In this document: positions 59,165-64,000 of the stretch, piece after piece
Layout: every line of letters begins with the position of its first letter
Position numbering within the stretch: position 1 is the first letter of the stretch
From: Nymphaea colorata
Taxonomy: Eukaryota; Streptophyta; Magnoliopsida; Nymphaeales; Nymphaeaceae
Assembly (NCBI RefSeq): GCF_008831285.2
Contig: NC_045142.1
Location: 14,077,354 to 14,141,353 of the forward strand
Direction: 5' to 3'
Length of the DNA: 64,000 bases
Made by a program: the position numbers and the translations under genes
Notes under the pieces: generated by a model
What the model was told of the DNA's origin: nothing
The model's database searches: none
The model's input: only the letters and a program-made list of their open reading frames with translations

Positions 59165-60948
59165 AAAATTGTGGGCAGCTTTTGGTAGAACCAAGAAGTT
59201 CTTTAGACCACTCAGTACTTCTCTTTTACATGTAAATTAAATATCTTTAAAACCACATGCAAGAGAAGACGAAGATTTAAATAGTTCCTTTATTGAGAGT
59301 GTCAACCTAGTTGTAAGGTCATTATTACAAGAGCATGGAGAGTGGAGTGTACAGGATGCACAGTTCTTAAACTTTTCACAAAACAGAATAGAGTAGGGCC
59401 ATGCCTAAGTAATTGAAGTATAGAACCAAGAAAGTTGATACCAGAATTAATGTACTTCGAAAGGATCTTATTGAAATTTATAAGAGGCAAGATATTGACT
59501 CTCATAACTGGTCCACTTATGAAAATCATATTAGATGTTTTCTTGCGGATGCTCTTTGAGATGAAGAATTGTACTAGAAAAAGAAAGTAAGGGTATCATG
59601 GCTACAAAAAAGGGGATAATAACAGCAAATGTTTTCATGCTATGTTCAAGAAAGGTCCAAAAAAAGTAGACTCTTGCACATGAAGACAGATGATGGGGAG
59701 TTTTATGAGGAGGATCCAATTCTTTCAACATGTACTTCTCATTTTTAAAGATTTTTTACCCGCGACAACTCAACAATAATGATTATGGATCACCTTGCTG
59801 TTGGTCACTGCGTATTTATAAAAGAAAACTTAACGTTGTTAAGTCTCATTTCTTATTCTTTTAAAAATACAGAGTAAACTTAGTTTATGAAAAAGCATGC
59901 TACTTTCCTATGCAGTAGGATCTACTTGATCAAATCAGTATTAGAAGCACTTTGTATTTACTGGATGTTGGTGTTCAAGTGCCTTTTGGTGTCATTAAGA
60001 AAATGGAACAGATTATGTGCAATTTTTTATAGGAACAGTCAGATGGGTTAAGCCTCATTTAATTGCCTGGAATGTCTTGGCCTTTCCTAAATAGGAAGGT
60101 GGGCTCGGCATTACAAAATTTAAAGGGGTCAATGAAGCTAATTGGTTGTTTCTAAGATGTACATTAATTTTTCACCAGGGCATATGGGACTCATTATGCA
60201 TGAAGAAATATTTGAGTAGGAAAAGTACTTGGTCTGTGGAAATGGTTCCCAATATTTCTTCTCTTGGGCGGGATCCAAATCTGTTACTTATGTGATGAAT
60301 GGAGAGCTTGATAAATTCTACAGAGGATGTTTTACTCAAGCAGATTCCATTGGATCTGCTTGGGAAGCAGAACCTTTCCTTCGAAAGTCGGTTAAGTAAA
60401 TGCTAATACAGCACACATTAAGCTAAATCTATGGTGATGTGCAATGCATTGGAGATTGCCTTCAACTTAGGCTCATGCAAAGTGCAGATTTTCTTTGTTC
60501 TAAAGAAAATCGTAAACCTGCAAAGCTCAGGAGCCAAGTTTGGAACCATGTAAAATTAAAGGAATGGTAGTTACAAGGCACAGTAGATTGTGGAACGCAA
60601 AAGCGTAACCTAGAGCTAACTGGTTTGTGTTTGTTTGTAGTTATTAACGTCAACCTGCTGATGCCAACGTAAGGTCTTCCATTGTTTCTGTGTTTAATTT
60701 GTGCGGAGGGCTTGTGAAGATCTATCTCACTTTCTTTTCTCATATACTAATGCTATGAACATTTAGCAATACATCTTTTCATGGTTTGGAGTTGATAAAT
60801 TCCATACATCAGACTTTTTCTCTGTCTGGAGCTGGTGGTGGAGGAAGAGGTTCTCATGTAAAGAATTCGGATGGTGTTGGCTTGCCTGCTTCAATATCAC
60901 AATCTGGAAGCTATGGTGTTTCAAAAATCACGTGGTGCATAAAGAGGT
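59165..60948 (+). mobile_element. L1-type LINE, ORF2 middle and 3' part
   Basis: Starts abruptly inside the ORF2 linker (matching 31934 on) with the DNNSKxFH-type region near 59620, then jumps at about 59850 to the RT C-terminal half: LIKSVLEALCIY near 59935, FGVIKKMEQIMCNF near 59985 and EGGLGITKFKGVNEANW near 60100, and a following zinc-finger RVT-like tail. The RT N-terminus kept in unit A (32610-32783) is missing here. Multiple stops; inactive. Confidence 0.8.
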
Positions 60949-62365
60949 GGTTAAGCTAGCTAAGATTTCTAAGAGGGAAGTTTGACACTCATGTTGTGAT
61001 GTATTCTATAAACAAGAATGAGGACAATATGTAAAACAAGCGATAAATATCTGGCTGCAAACCATAATTTTTAGTCATTTTTGGCATTCTGAGAGTAAAG
61101 ATGAGTGGGGGCTGAAAGTGGTCACTACATGTGTTGCAAATGTTTATAAAGTGGCTGGTTTACTATGGTACAAAGGTTTCTCTTCTCAAACATGATCAGA
61201 ACTATGGACTCTGTTCTTGTAGAGAGAATTCCTAAAGACTGTCATGTTACTCTAATCACAAACTGTCATGCTCTTAGTTCTCGTGTCAAGGAACTGAGAG
61301 AGTGACTCTGGTTCGTTGGTAGGGTCAATAGTGAGAAGGTATTCCGTGGTTAAAGATCACTTCTCTTTGGAGGCTATCTCCTTTGGAAACACCTTTGTCA
61401 TTGACAAAGTCAAAAAAACAAAAACAAAAGAAAAGCCAACATTAATGATATTGAAGGTCACTGATTCATGTTAGACAAATCCTGAAAAGTGCTGACCCTG
61501 ACCATGGAAAGTTTGCTGAGTGAGCAAGAGAGTGTTGAGGCTTAGTTAGAGGCCAGTTCTTAATTGTGTTATTTCTGTTGATTTTTTTTTATTTATATTA
61601 CTTTTGATCATTAATGGAAGGAGAAACCCAGCCCAATTGCATCAGAATGGTTCCTCGTCAAGGAATGTGCAGCATTTTGGGCCCCAATTGAAGGGACAAG
61701 GTATACATCACAGGGTTGGGGCTCCCATACACTTTTGTGGTCTACGTTATTTTTAGCAATATAGACAAAAGTGGTAAGAACGAAGAACCTCAATGAAGAA
61801 CCTCAATGAACGAAGAACCTCAATGAAGAGTTGAAGCAAGAAGCTTGACAAGTTAACATACTCCTTAGGAAAATAAGGTTCCTAGTGATAAATATAATTA
61901 TAAATACAGATAAATATATATTAAGTAAACAAATATATATATCACAAATATATATATATATATATATATATAATCATTTTAATCTTTTGGATGTTGGACG
62001 ACTAATAGATTTAAAATATGTCACTGATAAACCCATAAACCATTAAAAAAAGTGCCATAAATAGGCACTATTTGATACACTGTTTCTAATACAGCTGCAT
62101 GCTTTAGCAACCGATCTTTATTTTTAGCAATAAGACAAGATCTAAGAAATGACAAATTTGAATATGTGTGTGTGTGTGGATTCAAATTTGACAGATGCTA
62201 GATATTGTCATATAGCTCAAAATAAAACATTATTTGCTAAAATATAGACACTGCAGGGGTATTAGCAACGGTTTATGGTTTGTGGTAGTGTGTTTTTATA
62301 ATAGTTTATCATGATTTAAACAATAGTTTGTGGTGCTTTCAACCATAGATTTTTAACTTTTTAAT
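60949..62365. repeat. End of unit B
   Basis: Co-linear with 32784-34260. Contains the short frame at 61611-61793 discussed for unit A, a triplicated AGAACCTCAATGA unit at 61783-61825 and (TA)n at 61948-61971. Confidence 0.75.
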
Positions 62366-64000
62366 TGCCTAACAACACTGGGCATTCAACATGCTATAAT
62401 TCTCCCATATAAAAGTACTAGTAATATCTTAAGTAGTTTTAATTTTTATAGGTGAAGACTAAGTAGCACCACTGTATGGCGTCTAATGATATTTTAATTA
62501 GATTACCATAAACTCATGCACAAAATGACTTTTATCATATCTAAAGGGTGCAAGAGATTCCATGTTCGGTTTTAAGCTAGGCCTCTTTCAAATGCTTCAC
62601 CCAAAAATATTAATTAGCTGACAAGCAAGTTCTCAATGATGGCAAACCTCTCACACACACAAGATCAGTGGGAACTTCATAGCAAAAGTCCTGTATATAT
62701 TTTGCCAAAACACTATGACTGACTCTAAGGGTAAGCACTGGGCCAGGCACTGGGTCAGGCACCAGATGGACAATTGGGTCCATTTGACCTACTGGCCAGA
62801 TAAGAAAACTCGCTGGGATAGCTGGCCTGGGTCAGGTATTGGGGACTCAACTTGGCCCAAATACATACCTTTATACTTTTTTTTTCCACATTCTTTTGGC
62901 ATGATGCCAGAAGTCGACTCCCACACAAACTCTTGACATATTCCCAATGGTTTCCAGAAAATTAGAAAATGAAAAGTGAAGAGTTTCAAATTAGGATAGA
63001 TATCGGGTTGAGTACAAGATAAACATGAAGTTGATGGTCAGGCCCTGGCCCAATAACTAAAGAGAACAGGCTTGGACTGCCAATAAAGGCTTTGGGTCAG
63101 CCCAAGCACGGCTTTGTCAAGCCTGGGTCCAGCCTAATGCTATTCCAGATCCTGTTCACCCACATTCATTTAGGTCAGAGCCAGCTTGCTCGGACCCAAC
63201 CCAACCCTTTGACATCCCCAGGTTGGGTTAAACTGCAGATGCCCTCTTTGACCAACTCCAATGATGTCATTGATCGATTCCTCAACAATGCCAAACTGCA
63301 GATGCGGGACTGTTGATGGTCCGTGTGGGCCCGCAGTTTGAGATTGAAATCAAGCTGGGAACTACTTTGTCAATATTGTGGAAATTTCTCTGAATGAAAT
63401 GTAAAATCAAGTGGAAACTGAAAGAAACCCGTAAGCACATCTGCGTCTTTTAAAATGGGTGATTGGTGATGAACTGACTAAATCATGCTTCATTCCGAAT
63501 CACTTGAATAAAGTTTGGCTGATTGCCTCAAGGCACATTGGGCAACTGGGCTGCTTGGCAGTTCATATCCAAGGAATTCAAGGTTTGAATCTTGTGGCCG
63601 CTGTCACATTCTAGTGTGTTATTTCTCTTGTCTGCAAGCATGGCAAAAGCAACATTCGAGTTGAACGATGTACAGTACGTCCACCTTGGTGGTTTATGAA
63701 GAAGAGAGTTTCTTATAAGTAAACATAAATAAATAAATAACTATTACCCGATTTGTATAACACTTTGGATCAATCCAAGCCAAGCACCTACAATTAAATC
63801 GGCTGATTCCAACCAACGTTTACAAGAGAAAAACAGAATGTGAGAGTATGAAGAATTAAAGTACTACTAAGGCGGATTGATAAGTATCACAATAGGCACA
63901 CAGACCTCACGTCGGCTAACAATGCCAGATGCAATGGTTTAGGCTACTTGTCAAAGAAAGAAAAATGTGACCCATGGATGCAATGGAAATCTGACACAAG
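62366..64000. repeat. Start of tandem unit C (continues off window)
   Basis: Third copy of the unit start, matching 34261-36340, including a SINE copy at 63524-63742. It lacks the part equal to 35779-36238. It ends at the window edge, so the array continues. Confidence 0.85.
63524..63742 (+). mobile_element. tRNA-derived SINE, unit C copy
   Basis: Same element as 35401-35618 with B-box GGTTTGAATCTTG and A-rich tail; flanks TTTGGCTGATT and ATTACCCGATT. Confidence 0.6.

Overview
This window looks like nuclear DNA of a flowering plant. It is AT-rich, has long (AT)n, (CA)n and (GA)n tracts, and is dominated by plant-type transposable elements: Ty1/copia, a Ty3/gypsy chromovirus with a Met-tRNA primer-binding site, a LINE with a DUF4283-like ORF1, a tRNA-derived SINE and MITEs. 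The host-gene sequences I recognise are nepenthesin-like (A1B) aspartic proteases and relics of a NIMA-related-type protein kinase. I cannot name the species. Most short open frames here are chance frames and are not listed.

The main structure is a large tandem duplication. Unit A spans about 27-34260, unit B about 34261-62365, and unit C starts at 62366 and runs off the end. A and B align in the same order over most of their length and differ by large indels. B carries 34485-38870, which A lacks; in A that place holds a copia fragment and a 100-N gap. A lacks the aspartic protease at 53838-55965 and keeps only its last codons. B lacks 18964-31933 of A, about 13 kb. Inside each unit are older, more diverged repeats, here called X, Y, Z and M, so the locus grew by several rounds of duplication.

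Layout of A: copia RNase H relic and gap (278-1019); repeat Z with a MITE (1020-1920); AT-rich repeats (1921-6590); 5' half of a copia element on the minus strand (6590-10161); old plus-strand copia integrase relic (10280-10740); repeat Z (11460-12340); unidentified coding-like sequence (12520-13130); kinase relic (14510-14870); protease deletion scar (15610-15651); repeats Y and Z (16400-17860); internally deleted gypsy element (20757-23971); broken aspartic protease (27751-29729); LINE (30200-32783).

Layout of B: tRNA-derived SINE (35401-35618); repeats X, Y, Z (36190-39790); copia half-element (44390-47690); copia integrase relic (47786-48265); kinase relic (51985-52340); aspartic protease (53795-55122); LINE 3' part (59165-60948).

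The only near-complete host gene is the aspartic protease at 53795-55122. Its start codon is one nucleotide out of frame with its signal peptide, and its catalytic and flap motifs deviate from the family. I found no rRNA, tRNA gene, CRISPR array or multi-gene operon. Nothing here is convincing as a new multi-gene system; the interest lies in how the duplicated locus has decayed and rearranged.
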